A stretch of 64,000 bases of DNA from Galaxea fascicularis. Lineage: Eukaryota; Cnidaria; Anthozoa; Scleractinia; Euphylliidae. Position 1 is the first letter of the stretch. The number at the start of each line of letters is the position of its first letter. Positions 41,749-55,600 of the stretch are shown here, piece by piece. The translations under genes and the position numbers were made by a program. The DNA lies in contig OX419342.1 in NCBI GenBank assembly GCA_948470475.1, forward strand, positions 2,313,201 through 2,377,200. Reading direction: 5' to 3'. Below the pieces are notes generated by a model. It had not been told where the DNA came from and did not search any database. It saw nothing but the letters and a program-made list of their open reading frames with translations.

Positions 41749-44700
41749 CATCGGAAATGGTAATCATATTGCCTTGATCACTTAACAAAATGCCTAAATA
41801 TTGCTATAATCACATAGTGTTGATACTTTCTCTCCCTTTTTTGCTACCTATAAGGGTTAGAAGAGTACCACTGCAATTACTGCCAAGCGGATTGCACGTC
41901 GCTTCGAGTGAAGTGTGCAGAGTGCACTGATTTCGACTTGTGTCTTCAAGTAAGTATCCAGCGTTAACTCGCTGTTGTTTCTTTCGGTTGATATATAGTT
42001 GATTTTATTTTTTCGATCTCTGGTTTCATTTCAGTGCTTTGCGTGTGGGGCAGAAATGGGTAAACACAAAAGAGGCCATGACTATCAGTTGATGGTAGGT
42101 CACGTGACCCAAATTATAATTCTGGCTTTTTATTTCGTTTTCAGTTGCTGTAGAAATTCTTTAAACCGTAAATTTAGAATAGAAATTGAAAAAGCTGAAA
42201 TAAGCTTTTGCTAAAATTTACTGCCCTATGTACATGATTGTGTGTCCCCCTCCCCCCCCCCCCCCCCTCACAGAAGGTTTTTGATTTGCACTCCCCACCT
42301 CTCTTTTGCTCTTACCCCCTACTTATGCACATATGTGGGTTGTCAAACAAGTTTTTGATGATGTGAGTCCTGGGGAAGATAATTGCAAATAATTGAAACA
42401 GTTTAGGTGTGATTATGTGACCATCGTTGACTTTTATTTAATTTCACTATTGAATCTGAAGGATTACAAATCTCCTTTAGCTGGTTCCATTATTTGTTAA
42501 TTACTTCTTAATACTTTATACTAATGTTTTCCTCATTTCTTTTTTGAGAAATGTGTCATAATCAGTTTCCATTACCCACCTTGAATAGCTCCGCAATTTG
42601 TGCGTAAGTGATATTGTTAATGCGTGTTGAAATATAAATCGTTGTTGTTAAAGGATGGTGGCACATTTCCTCTGTTTACTGAGGAGTGGTCTGCTGAGGA
42701 AGAGGTTTTGCTGTTAGATGCCATTGAACAACATGGCTTTGGAAACTGGTATGTAATTGTTTTAACTCTTTAAGGTTCAACATGTACATTCGTATTCTCT
42801 TTGTTGGTTCTCTATATTTTGGTGCTAGCTGGATGTTGACATCAACCAATTTACCCTGGACTGCCATTACCTTTATTCTCATTAGTTATTAGTATGTATC
42901 ATTGATTACTGGTATTGTAAGGAGAAACCAGATGCTGATCACTGTTAGGGTTGAAATGGCTAATCAGACATCAGCAGAAAGGGAAAGTCTTGTCCTTTTG
43001 GTGAGGATGAACTGATCCTGAATGGGACATATGGTTTATGATTAATACTCCATTCTTGGTAACATATGTGTCAGCGCTGGAAATAATTTTTCTTCCATAA
43101 CAGGACATTTGTCCTATCTAATCTTCTGTTTGGTCGGTCATTTCACCAATTTAACCGGACATTTATTAGCATAATGCAATTCAATACGGAATTTTGAAAA
43201 CTGTATTTAAATTTGTTTGGACATCATGTTCGATCATAATGTGAAATTGGCTGGACATTGTCTGATCACCGATTATTATTTCCAGCATTGTTGTGTACTT
43301 TCAGGAAAATTTTTACTGGTCATTTGAAATTGCACCGACATTTTGGAGGCTGGGAGGGGTGGGTGTTAAATATGTTGATAATATGAAATGCATTCACTTT
43401 CCCTGGGTCAGAAGATAAGATATTTTTTTGGGATGGATTTGTCATAGGCTATACAAGTATTGATTGTAACAACTTGAAAGTCACAGAAGATCAATCCCTC
43501 AGTAGATGAAATTCTTTATGTAGATGTTGGTGTTATTGGATAATAATGATGGTTAATAGCCTTGATAAAAACATGTTTATCATTCCAGGGATGATGTTGC
43601 TGATCACATTGGTACTAAAACTGGAAAAGGTTAGTAAATAACAAAACAATGGAAGTAGACTAGAAAAGTGCAGTTTGATAGATTGAACAACTGGGAGTGA
43701 CTGTTTTGCAGCATCTCACAGAGCAATTTTAACAGTGCTGGGCCTGTTCTTGCCTCTTCAACTTAGCGGAGGGGGCTGTCTCTAAAAATAGTTGAAATGC
43801 ATTTGTACGTAACTCAGTTTAATTCACAAGACTTATTCCATCAGGCTTGGAGGTTTTTGCATGATGTCTGCTATCTTTAGCTGACCACTGACATTATCCT
43901 GTGAAATTACATATACCTTTCATTTTTAGAAATGTATTTTACTTAATTTGTTATCTTTTCCATAAAGTCAGGGGTGGGGGGAGCAGGGCCTTCCCCTGTG
44001 ACGTCCCTGTTTTGTTGGATGCAGTGTTGGTAGTCAAGGGTCTGTTATGGTTTGCCTTAAAAGCATTCTCAGTTTCCATGTTTTGAGGAGTTTGCTTGTT
44101 AACTTGTTCCTCAACAGAGACTAGCGAGCATTATAATGAACAGTTTATCTCAGGAATTGTGGGTCAAGGTAGGAAACAAGATTAGGATCCAAATTAATAG
44201 TGTCTTGTGCATTTTCCAAATTGTCACTTTCATCAGCATTATCTTTGTCACTGCACTGCTATCAATCATTTGCACTACCGGGTATTTCTAAAATCACCAT
44301 CACCACTACCACTGCCATCGCCACAACCACCAAGATCATCATAAAAAAATAGGTTCATCATCATTATCAACACCATGGTCATCTCCAAATATCAACACGG
44401 CAGTCACAACCAACACCTGGGGTGCTTTCCATTTACACGAAAAACCTGGAAATTCTGGTTGGAAATCAAATGGTACACACCATTCCACTTAGAACGTTTC
44501 AGAAATAATGGACTATCGGCTTAATCAATGCACATTTTCTGTTCTTCCTTAGCTTCCCAACTGATACTAGTACATTTTGTGGCTTATCCATTTTGTATTT
44601 GAACAAGCTGTAGCATTGAACATTTGAACATAAAATTTCCACCTGTATGGATCCTGTAAATGGAAAGCGCCCCAAGTCTACCAATGCTATGGTCATCAGC

Positions 44701-47700
44701 ACCATCAGCATTTGCGTGATCATAAACATATCATCGGTTGTTATTGTCATCACCTCCAACATTATTGGTATCATTGCTATTATCATTTATATCGTGATCA
44801 TTATACAATAAGTCACTTGTCGTTACCACTGTCTAACAAATACCTCTTACTAACCGAGTCCGAGGTCCATACTGTAAGTTATGGACGAAGTTTTTTCCTT
44901 ACTTACAGTCCAGTTGGAGTGAAGACTGAAAATTTTAAATTTTACTCATCATATTATTTATCTGTAGCTACAGTTGAATCTTTTAAGAACAAGATAGTGG
45001 ACCACACAACTGCTGATCAAGGTATGTGCCATGTAATTCACATAAGATACTGTATGCCTTCACTTCAGTCATTTTACATTAAAATTATTATGATCTGTGA
45101 AAACTGAAAATCAAAACAGAAGATATGTGATTGTCATCTCCTTAAGCCACACTCTTGAGTTTGGCTTTTTGCCTCAAGGTAATTTTTTCACCTTTCTGTT
45201 AATTGTTTGTTGAGATTTCCAACAAAGAGGGGCTGCTTTTTGCCTTTTCAACTGCAAGCAACATTCAGACAGAGGAAGGAATTTGCTTCAATCCATTTGT
45301 CGCAAATGGTTACATGCATAACAAGATATTTGTTTAACTTCAAATTTATGCAGCTATGGAATATTATCCTTTTTAAAAAGTTTTTATTTCCTACAGAAGT
45401 CCTATCACCAACTCTGAGGCACCCCCCTGAACCTGTAGAGATGAGCGTTACAGAGCAACAAGAATTAGGATATATGCCGTTAAGAGATGACTTTGAAAAG
45501 GTAACCACTGCAGGGCTGCCTTTAACTTTGACAAAGTTCATTTGACAAGAAAAGTTTTGCATGCCTCTCATCGTATCTGACTGTCCACACAGAAAAGAGC
45601 GGCATCATCCAGCGATAAAAATCTGCTGGATTTGAATCCTAATATCAGTATGTATATTCTCAGCATTGTTGTCAATACATTTTCTATAGTGATGATGAGG
45701 AGAATCTGTTAAACAATCAAGACCTTTGTTACTTGTTGATCACTTCATTTTTTCTCACAACCTTTATGTTTGATTAGTTAAGGTGGATTTCAAGATTTCA
45801 GAAATGTCTTTTATTAGTCATGTTGGCTGATCAAAAGTGCTTACACTATAAAACATTCAAAAAAGCAGAACCCATCTGTAATTACACTGGGTACCTTGGA
45901 AGCTTGCCAGGGGCACCTACTTAATTAATGTTGATAATATTAACTTTAATAATAATTAACAATTCGACAACATTCACTGAGCCTGACACAAATAATTGTT
46001 TTGGTATAATTTCTGAACATAACAACAGAGAAATCTGAAATCAACACATTTGTATTTCCTGTCCTTCAGGAATATGACAATGAAGCTGAATCTCTAGTGA
46101 GCGGTTTACAGTTTAGTTATGATGATGAAGATGTAGAAGTTGGTAAGGAACCAAAATGCAAATTTGCTGTACAAATTTCGGTGACACTCGTAAAACTGTG
46201 AAGACTAAAAATAATTATTATTTCTGGAATGTTTATTGTTCTTCAGCCAAACAGACGTGTGATGAAACTGCAAAAAGAAACCAATAACCACAAAAGTGAT
46301 CAATGTTACAGTTGGCAGTTTAGCCATCTTGTATCTGATTGGTTTTCGTTTGCAACGCAGATACACATTCCAGAAATATTTGTACTGTTCACGGTTTTCT
46401 GAGTTTTACAGTAACTGTCGAATTTCATTTTTTCTCCCAACCAATGTTTTACTAATAGTCACAATTAAATCTATTTTCTTTGCAGATTTAAAACTAGGAA
46501 TTATAGACATGTACTTACGAAGACTCAAAGAAAGACAACATAGGAAAAAGTAAGCTTCATGTTTTCTCTCATGATATGCAACTAGATGTAGTGCTCCATA
46601 TGATACCGAAATATTGAGAACCTATATTCTCAGACCAAAGAAGAGGAGAACTCCCCGCACCTACTGCGTATGTACACCCGCTTTTTAGAAAGTTAAGAGC
46701 GCAAACCATTAACAGTTGGACAAGACTGGAGTGAGGACGAACACTGTTAACCTTTGCCTAGTTCCGAGGCCTCTTTCTGTTTTTTTTTGGCGGTCTACCG
46801 TAAGGGTCACGTGGTTCGCGCGAAAAAGCGAGGCTTTCCCCGACGGTTCGCCTCGCCTACGTCACCGAAACGAATTGATCGTGAGGTCCTGGGAGAAAGC
46901 TGTACAGGAACATGGCAATATTAACCTCGCGTTTTGACGCACACGCGTTGCTTTGTCTGGGTATACATGCATTAATAACTGGAGTCTATTTATTAAATAA
47001 CTGACGTTGTTTTCCTTCATTCTTCCAGCATTGCACGACAACACGGGCTTATAGCGAGTAAACACAGAATAATAGGTTAGCGTGTTCAAAACATTACACC
47101 GTTTTGCTTAACGTTTTGTCGTTTCACCTATTATTTAAGAGCGTCACTCTGAATGTGTGTACTTTTTTTGCTATCCTCCAGCTCTTCGTAGAAAATACAG
47201 CAAGGAAGATAGGTCAGTTTTTTTCCGTTTTTTAACTTCTTCCGATACGAGATGGGGACCTTGATGAAATGGCACTAATATTGTATGGACTTTGTCACCG
47301 CAGTAACCAAAGCAAAATATGTTTTGCTGTCTCTAAAGAGATTGAATGCTGGTGAAGAAGGCATTGATACTTGTGAAAATGAGCCGGCTATTTGAAGTTT
47401 TACTCTTTCAAACAGTCACCGACTGAAGAATCGTATTCAAAAATCTAACAGTGGCTTACGTAGCAGCACCTAGTCTTAGTTAATACAAAGAAGCCAACTA
47501 TGCACTTAAGTTGTAGGTTCCGTGTTCTCAGAGCAGCCATCTGGTCAGGGGTATTGTTATATAGCTGGCGTTTTTCCCGGTACAGCGCGCCCATTCATTG
47601 GCTAGTTCATTGATCACTGTTCCCCACGGGACCAGTCATTTTGTCCGCGGGAGTCCTGGGACAGTCAGTTCCATCCATTGACGTCACAGTGTGAAGATAG

Positions 47701-50700
47701 CATGTATACGGGCAGGGGCGCGTTGTTTTAGATCTATTCTCGTCATGCTTATTCCAGTTTCACAGCAACAGAATACGCGGATTATTTTCACAGAAGAGCA
47801 CCAAGTTTGAAAATAGATACACTTGGTAGAGGCGACCTGAGAATAGTCGCGCGCAGAATAGTCTGGGCCGAGCGCCTGAACTCGACTCCCGGCGCCGCTT
47901 CACGAGCTCAGCGGAACGCGCAGGATTTCGCAACAAAACTTTCTCTAAAGGAAGCATATTCTATATATTTTGAGTCAATGGTATTCCGTCCGTTCTGTTC
48001 GTTTTGCTATCGGGAGCAGAATATACGGAATGCTGTTTCGTTCATTCCGAAATCAGAATAAGTCTCAGAAGAACATGAATACTCTCTATTCTGAGTTCCA
48101 GAGGTAAACGAGTTGCGACGAGCCTAGTTAAAACAGGGTGCATTCATAAGCTCACCAATTTTTCTTGTTTACAGAGAATTTCGGGATTCCACAAGAGTTT
48201 TTGCCAGATTCAAGAACCAAGGAGATTGGGAGGAATTTTTAAATGACCATTTAAGTAAGTGTGACGCTTTCCAGACGCGCTGGAACCAGTAGTAGTCTCG
48301 TTGTAATATTTCTAGACTGATCCTCGTTTTCTAAATTTGAAATAAATGCAAGGTGAAGCAGCTCACGCTTTCAGCAATATAACCTGAGAACAGACTCCTA
48401 AGAAGGCCAGCAAGCGAGCCCTGGAGATGAGGAAGCTCCGCTCGGCTTACCGAAGTTTTTCTCTCCGCGCGCGTTCCGCGTTTTAATAGCCGAATACACG
48501 TTTCCTCCTCTTTACACGCTACATATAGAGTGTTTTCACTCACGTGACTATCAACCATATTGGATCACTGAAATCGAATGCAGCAGTTTATTTCGGGACA
48601 CCAACATGGCCGCCGTAGCTAACCTCGGTTGTTCGAAAGCCGATTAACGCTAATCCAAGATTAAAAGTTAATCAAGGAGGTTATTTCTCTATCCCCAAAA
48701 TTTTAGATCAGGGGAAGTCAATCCTGAAAAGCAAAAAGCAGCAAAAACGACTTTCATTCAAAAGTTTAAAACTGCAACCAAAGTTTACGCTAACCCTGGA
48801 TTAGGTTAATCGGCTTTCGAACAACCGGGCAACAGGGCATTTTCTCCCTGTAATATAACCTTAGGGTGGGATCGCTTAAGCCGTCAGTTTTTTGTAGACA
48901 GTATCAATTTGAACTGTTTATTAAACTTATGACACTAGCAGGGTTGGATTTTGACGCAAAGTGTCTGAAGGTAACATCTTGATGATTTAAATTCTGCTTA
49001 TTTACAGGAGAAAGAGAACTTAGAGCAAGAATAAAGGATTTGATTAGATACAGAAAAAATGGAATCACAAAATTAGCAGGTGATTCATGGTTGAAATATC
49101 TTTGTTGTGGGCGTTAGATTTCGCAACGGCTGGGTAGCGGTGGTTAGTTGCCTTGAGATATAATAACCCAGCAACTGATCTCTAAGTATATATACCGTGA
49201 GATCAATTTATTGGACACATTATGTAAAAAAAATACTCTATCTTCCACGCTCGAGCAGGCCTGGCTGCTGGTGTCACAGCTCCAGGGCAGACAAGCTAGC
49301 TAAACCGGCTTATCCTGTTTTCAGAGTGCCAGGAGTATGACGATCAGAGGTTGCGGCGAGAAAGACGGAAAGAAAATAAAAGAAAAATGGTGGTATGTTT
49401 GTACTTCATGATGGCCTGGACTGCGATCGTTCAGCCCTTTTTTGTTTTCGCGCGCGCTCTCAGCAGCTATCCATTAGAAGACTCCTAGCAGTCTTATGGT
49501 GACCAAAAGTTGTCTAATATTTTGGGGAATCCCTGCGCAAACGTAAGTTTGACATGATCTTTGTCATCACTTCCGAGGTGACATTAACGTGCTGTCCAAT
49601 ATAGCACTGGAAAAAGCTAAAATCCTGGGCGCGCTTGAATTCTGTATGAAGACACGACTGCACTGCGAATGGCACAAGATCGGAGGAAAACTTTAAGCGT
49701 GAATGAGTGTTGATCAGAGAAGGTTCCTAATCCATCACATTTATGTTTACAGTAGTGTAAGGCCTCACTTGATGTCTGCCATACATAAAACTTTAAGCCT
49801 TCTTGTTTTCTTGTGACAGTCGAAACGATATAATTGTCCATTTGGAACCTTGCGTTGTATTGTGCGTCTGTTCAACCCACCGATAGTCCGCAATCCCTTC
49901 GGTTTTTTCCGCGGAAATCTTTTGCCAGTAGCAACTAGTCCACTCTGAATAGTAGTAAGAACAAACCCGTTTTTGAGTGTGAAAATCATTTTCACTTCTA
50001 CTACATTTTATCTTCACGATTCGTGAGTGGCCCAAAGCAGAGGTCATACCGATTTATCACTTGATTTAAAGTCGAGCCAAAACTAAGGTTTCTCGGTGAT
50101 ACGTTTTTCTTTTCCAGGGTGGTACACAGCCAAGAAGAACGAACGTTTCCATGGGAAAGAAAAACGAGTGAGTTGCTGCATATTCGTTAGTCAGAGTTCA
50201 GGGCTGTACCTAGCATGACGCAAGATGAGGTTCTTGCCTCGTCTTTACACCTGAACGAGATTGAGTTTTGTGAAGAAATACCTTCCAGACCCTTATGAAA
50301 GTGGCTGAAAATAGCGTTTCTAGAAATTTCAATTTTTTTGGGGGGGAGGGGTGGGGAAGGCATGCCCCCAGACCCCCCCCCCCCCTTCCCTTAGCGGCTC
50401 TCACCTTCGGCGATCGCAGATCGTGCCTCGTCTATGCCAAACGTCTGGCACGGCCCTGGAGTTCTCACTATTACAGTCCATCACAGCTAAAAACGTGAAC
50501 AGTCCGAAGGAACAGAGCGGTTGGACTTGATGTAAACACTAAAATAAGGACATGTGATTTTTGTTGCGTTGTTCGTGCGAGAGTGGCTGCTCGTGCAATT
50601 TCAGCCTCGACAACTTTGAAAAAAACAAATCGCTCCAGCTGCATGACAAAAATTGTCCAGCTACTCTGATATTGTTACATAACTTAATTAACGTCTTCTG

Positions 50701-51942
50701 TTAATCCTCACTTTTTCACTTTCTCAAAATCTTACTTCAACAGAATTGTTTCGGACGATAAGGAAGATAAAGGTATGTGTGTCACTCTAAATTATGGCGT
50801 TTTTTTCTCGGCCTCGGATTTACCAAATTGAAAGCATTGAATAATTTTTTATCTTTCCTTTCCAGACTCCTCACTCGCTTCACCGACCTTCGCAGATGAA
50901 ATAAAAAATTGTGCAACGTATAAACTTCTATCACCCTTCGAAAGACAGGTCAGTTTGCTTGAGTGCTTGAATGTCCTTGAGTGGTTATAACAAACCCACG
51001 TGTGAGAGGTGGGTGCAGTCACATGCCAATCATGATTGGCTGAGAAGATGGGTAACTTAATCCAGCACAGGGGAGGGCGTGGGGTTTGCAAGTGAAGCAG
51101 TATTGTGGAAATAAGCAAGGAAACATTTGTTGCTGAGAACGAAATACTTTGAAATATATCAACAAAAAGGGTACGTGTTCGACCTAAAAATTAGAACATG
51201 ACCAGACGAAAAGTCTTCGTTACCCGGACAATCCCAAGGAGATAATGTAGGCTAACCGTGCCTGTTTTGAAATATTTGTTTTCCGGTGCAAGACAAAGTA
51301 GCCTTGCGTATGCCCAAGTTTCCAGTTTGTTAATTTATTTCTGTTTGGCTCCACAGCTCTGTGTCTCCAAGCAAATGAAGCCTGGATTCTACCTCACAAT
51401 CAAAACCATCATACTGAAGGTGAGTATACAGCCAGCTCACAGATATTCTTTATTCTCATAAGATATTCGAGCTCGCGGATAAATAAAACCCAACGGAGTT
51501 TGAATAAACGTTAAAATGCGACACACGTTCTCTCTCTACTTACACAACCATTAATTTGAAGCCAACGTTGAAAACATAAAAAAATAACAGCTGCGAGTCA
51601 GGCAAGTTATCTGATGTAGAGTTTTGAATTTTCGCTCTCTTTCAAGGCCAAGGACCTCGTTTGTTATTTCACACTCACTTTCTCTTGTTTTCGTTCGCCC
51701 TTGGTTGAGTAAAGCTGTTGAAGAAAGTGTGATGTCACAAACCAGGCTCCCTGGAACACACGATAAGAAGATGAGAGAAATTCGAGAAGCTCTATTTTAT
51801 TTCATGTGCCATTTTCTTGCAGGACAATCTCTTGAGACGTCAAGGTGTACAGGTTAAAACTCGCTACCCGCCAAATCTTGACAAGACACACAGAAAACAC
51901 ATCGTCAATTTTCTTAAAGAGAGTGGCTGGGTAGCTACTTAA
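41741..51942 (+). CDS. TADA2B: transcriptional adapter 2-beta (ADA2B), 20 exons, complete
   Basis: Subunit of the histone acetyltransferase module of SAGA, bridging GCN5 to ADA3. Exons: 41741-41759, 41855-41949, 42035-42094, 42654-42748, 43589-43629, 44118-44168, 44968-45021, 45397-45500, 46070-46142, 46486-46549, 47029-47075, 47182-47212, 48175-48254, 49008-49079, 49325-49392, 50118-50167, 50744-50772, 50866-50948, 51357-51419, 51823-51942. They total 1299 nt (432 residues; human is about 420), with every border AG/GT and every phase matching. An N-terminal ZZ zinc finger (about 10-57: CNYCQADC, CAECTDFDLCLQCF) is followed by a SANT domain (about 68-120: LLLDAIEQHGFGNWDDVADH), the signature ELGYMPLRDDFEKEYDNEAE, a basic middle (RRLKERQHRKKNIAR; YRKNGITK) and a C-terminal SWIRM domain. 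A tempting extra exon at 45,593 is rejected on phase. Confidence 0.96.
43076..43285. repeat. probable MITE in a TADA2B intron
   Basis: Both ends read GCTGGAAATAAT going inward. The interior repeats GGACAT words in both orientations (ACAGGACATTTGTCC; GGCTGGACATTGTC). No coding capacity. Confidence 0.5.
48626..48829. mobile_element. MITE in a TADA2B intron
   Basis: Inverted ends CGGTTGTTCGAAAGCCGATT at both sides, continuing as TAA(C)GCTAATCC. Internal sequence is AT-rich and non-coding. The TTGTTCGAA core resembles the ends of the element at 35,764-35,882, so the two may be related families. Confidence 0.75.
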
Positions 51943-52237
51943 TGACGCCTGCAGTTGATCGGTCAGCTGCTGTTCCGGTTGTGTTGTGTACTCTGTGTAA
52001 GAGTGCACGTATCGTACATAGTGTAATATACAATGGCAATGCCAACAGCTATTTATAAAAGAAGTCAGTCCAGGAAAGAATGCGATGTACAATAAGTTAA
52101 GTTGATATTTTAGTTCTAAGTTTTTTATGAGTAATAGCAAATGGAAACTGAGAACGTCAACTCTTGGCAAGTCAGAGGTCGAGGTGTGCAAACTACGGTA
52201 AATTGAGAGTTTTTTAAAATTGTACCTCTCGACTTAA

Positions 52238-52243
52238 AATAAA
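52238..52243 (+). terminator. AATAAA poly(A) signal of TADA2B
   Basis: First AATAAA after the TADA2B stop, about 296 bp downstream; a second is at 52,329-52,334. Both lie before the 3' end of the convergent HAP2 gene. Confidence 0.5.
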
Positions 52244-52615
52244 AAGTTAACCATAGAACGTTTCCCTAAAACAGTCTATAATAGAACCCTGGTCCTTACT
52301 TGCAGGACTAGTTTATCTTGAACAATGCAATAAACAAATCTAGTCTGAAAATATAAACGCGATTCCGGGAAAGACGTGGCCCGCAGCTGTTGTAGGCTCG
52401 CAAGGCATTCGGAAAAAAAGTGGCATAGAGAAATAATGTAGAATTTCGCTATGGCTTCCGCGGAAAAGTCATAACCTGGAGTAATAAATTGTGAGCAGGG
52501 CAGTCGCTCGACAAGCGCCGAAAAAACGGAGCAAAGGACTCCAACTTGAGCGTTTTCTGTAGATTTTCAACGAATGCAACCCAGTTAATCCATATAGTAT
52601 TTGTGGTTTGTTTTA

Positions 52616-55600
52616 TTATTTTAGATTTAAGCAAGGAACTTGAGGTTGTAAAGTGATCCGTTCTCGTATATCTCGTACTGTCATTAGTTTGGAAAACAGG
52701 TGAGGTTCAAGAGTTCTTGGTGTGTTAAGTAACACCTGCTGTCCGTCTACATTACAACAGATCTGAAAAACAAAAGCAGAACAAAGGCTTGACTCGTTTT
52801 TTGGCAGTATCAAGCCATGTTGAGTCAGCTGGCTCTGATCACGTTCCTGTAGCACGAAGCGACAAGAAACAACCACACTACCCTGACATATTACTTTGGC
52901 ATTTTCTGTTGATCCGTCTAAGCCGAGTCTGAGGACAACCGGTTAGGACAATAGACCTGACCTAACTGTCCTTCAGAATGGTCGCGCAAGAGCAGATCAA
53001 GCGAGCAAGCGAACCCTGGAGTCCGTTTCTCCAACGTCCCGAAAACTTTCCGGGCCCGTAAAGTCATTTCTAAAAACTGCGAGCTGTTTATTCTAAAAAC
53101 GTAAGCTCTTCATGCTTGGAAACGTCGTCGCTTTTAAGATACGTTGGAAATAATGCTTCGAAAAGTTTTGGTGGTTTCGAGAAACGCGCGCCTGGAGCGA
53201 ACGGAACACACAGCGAGCGGAAAGGAAAGTGGGAAGAGCCAGTTCCCTTCTCGGCTGGTTAGCTCTCTCCAGGTCTCCGGAGCTAATACGCGACTGACTG
53301 AAAGGGGCTGTCCGCAGTTTATTGGCACGGGTGCTATCAATACTAACAATTCAATCACGCAATGAATACCTCTTTCAGTTATAGTTACCTCCATTGTGAT
53401 AGGCCCTTTGCAGTTTACGATCACATGGTACAAAAACCGCCATGCCGGAGAGCAAACTGCCCATTGGTACATCCAAAACAAAGCAACTTAACTTAATATT
53501 CTTTTGTTTTGGATGTCCCAGTGGGCAGTTTGCTCTCCAGCATGGCAGTTTTTGTACCATGTGATCGTGAACTGCAAAGGGCCTATTGTGAGCTCTAAAT
53601 GCTGTGTAGTGCGAGCGGCGATAAAATAAAACGCTTGTGGTAACTCGGGAAGCCCCTGTTGCCTGTTGCTTGTTTTGGACTCGTCTTCCTGTAAATCGGC
53701 TGTTGCCATCTTATTCTTACCGCTCCCCCGCTAACTTTCGCATTAGGAAAGTGAACCTATGTCTTATCTTTTTCGCGCGAATAGCTACCACTCTGTAGAA
53801 TTAACTAGTGTTCCAAGCAGTTGTATTTTCCGTTTGATATTTATACCTGCAGCGCCATGAGTAAATCGAACCTGTATTGAATACTTGAGGGACGCGACAG
53901 ACAGGTTAATTTACCAGCCAAACAAAACTGTTCGCCAGGAACCTGAAAACACCAAGAAGAAATTAAAGAATACCAAGGTCAAATGGGTCTATGGGTAACG
54001 GAACTGACTGTTTATCATTCATGCATCGTTCAAAATGACTTATATTGCTTAAATTGCGTTCACAACCGACTGCGAAGATCATCATTATTGATTTCATTTC
54101 CGCAGTTCCGTGTACGATTTATGTCATATACGTCATTCACATACAAAAAAGTAATGCCTCTTTTCCATATAGGGTGTAACTAACTGCACGGTCTATTGTA
54201 ACCACTCCACTTGCATTGGCTCACCTCAAGTTCACCCGCTATCGCATCTGTATCAAAAAAGTGATGATAAATCAACGTATCAAGCAACGGTTTTATGTCT
54301 TCTGGAGGCTGGAATAGATATGGCGGAATGTTAGCAGGGCCGAAATAAAACCGAAAACCCATTACCTGCTGATAACTTTAAGAGATGAAGAATAAATATG
54401 ATACCGAGTAAATGCATTGTGTCTATAATACAGGCAACAAATGCAAAGAGTCGTTGATGTACTTGTAATATTTCGATATAATTTTTAAGAAATAGTAAAA
54501 AAACCCTTTCACCTCAAGCTGAGTTTGCTCCTGCTCGGGAGCCTTTGTGTCATGAAGTAAACTTTTAGTGGTTTCCATCCCATCATCAATACTACGCCTA
54601 CTAGTTGACTCCCGTCTTTTTTCCGCAGACACGATTTTATGGTCGCTTCCATGTTTACTTTTCTTGATCACCAAACTGGCTCCACTGCTGTCCGTGCTGT
54701 GGGTTCGTTTAATCCCCGTTACGCTGTCGTTGCTGCTGATAGGAGAACGCGGGCTAAAAATGTTTCTCTCCTTAAAGATGCCCACCTCAGGACCTTGTAT
54801 TTCATCTACGCTCGAGTCTTCTGTTTTTTGTTCTGTTTTCTGTTCTGTGTCGTCTTTGCTCGTCGGCTTCTTTTGACAGCAGCATTTTGAAATCTTTTGG
54901 CAAAGCTTGAAAAGCAGGAGAACAGGAAGAATAAGGAAGAAAATCAAGTTGAAGAGGAACTCTTTGGTCTTGTTTCGTGGTTTAGTGACTTGTTTCCTGT
55001 GAATAGATTGACAGAGAAAAGCTTAGGCGATTTACAGTCGTCCTTTACAAAATGCAGTGAAAGGCAAGGGTGGTTTCGAAGTACTTCTTATTACAACCTT
55101 CGGCTTTCACTTAACACGAAAAAGACGGTTTGAGGGTTGGCCAGAATCGGTAACACCTCTTTTGAAGTGTTTCAAATCCTTGGTTTACCCTTTCAAACCG
55201 ATTTGTGTAAAGCACCATCAGCACGAGAAATTTGGAGAATGAATACATTTGCGACCCTACGAACGCAGACGTTCTTTAGTCTTTCATTACTTTTAGTGAT
55301 TCGTGTATATTGCCGTAGATTTCAACCTCTAAGATTCTTCACGCGATCGGAAATGTGCGCATGGATTATCCAAATCAACCATAATAACGAGAAGGGCTTG
55401 GACGTTTTCCCAGACTTGTATCTTCAGCCTTAACTAAACCCTTTAGGCCCAATATCAACATGCATTTTTTCCTTATATTTTACTTGCAGTTTATATGGTA
55501 TAAATTAAAAGAATCTGTTTAACCATCAAAGCATTTCGTCCTTGCTGATAATTTCCTCTTTTCTCATAACCTTGAAGATCTACGAAGCACCAGTATCACT

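Noticed and set aside
44270..45107. ORFs and (ATC)-rich stretch in a TADA2B intron
   Set aside because: Degenerate trinucleotide repeats; the only real exon here is 44,968-45,021.
45593..45647. Possible extra TADA2B exon with good AG and GTATGT borders encoding KRAASSSDKNLLDLNPN
   Set aside because: It ends in phase 1, while the next exon (46,070) needs phase 0. Joining 45,500 directly to 46,070 restores the conserved LRDDFEKEYDNEAE sequence. It could at most be a rare frame-shifting alternative exon.
53134..53709. Minus-strand ORFs of 60-115 codons
   Set aside because: They read through the TA-flanked MITE at 53,402-53,583 and its flanks; mirrored ORFs on both strands reflect the palindrome.
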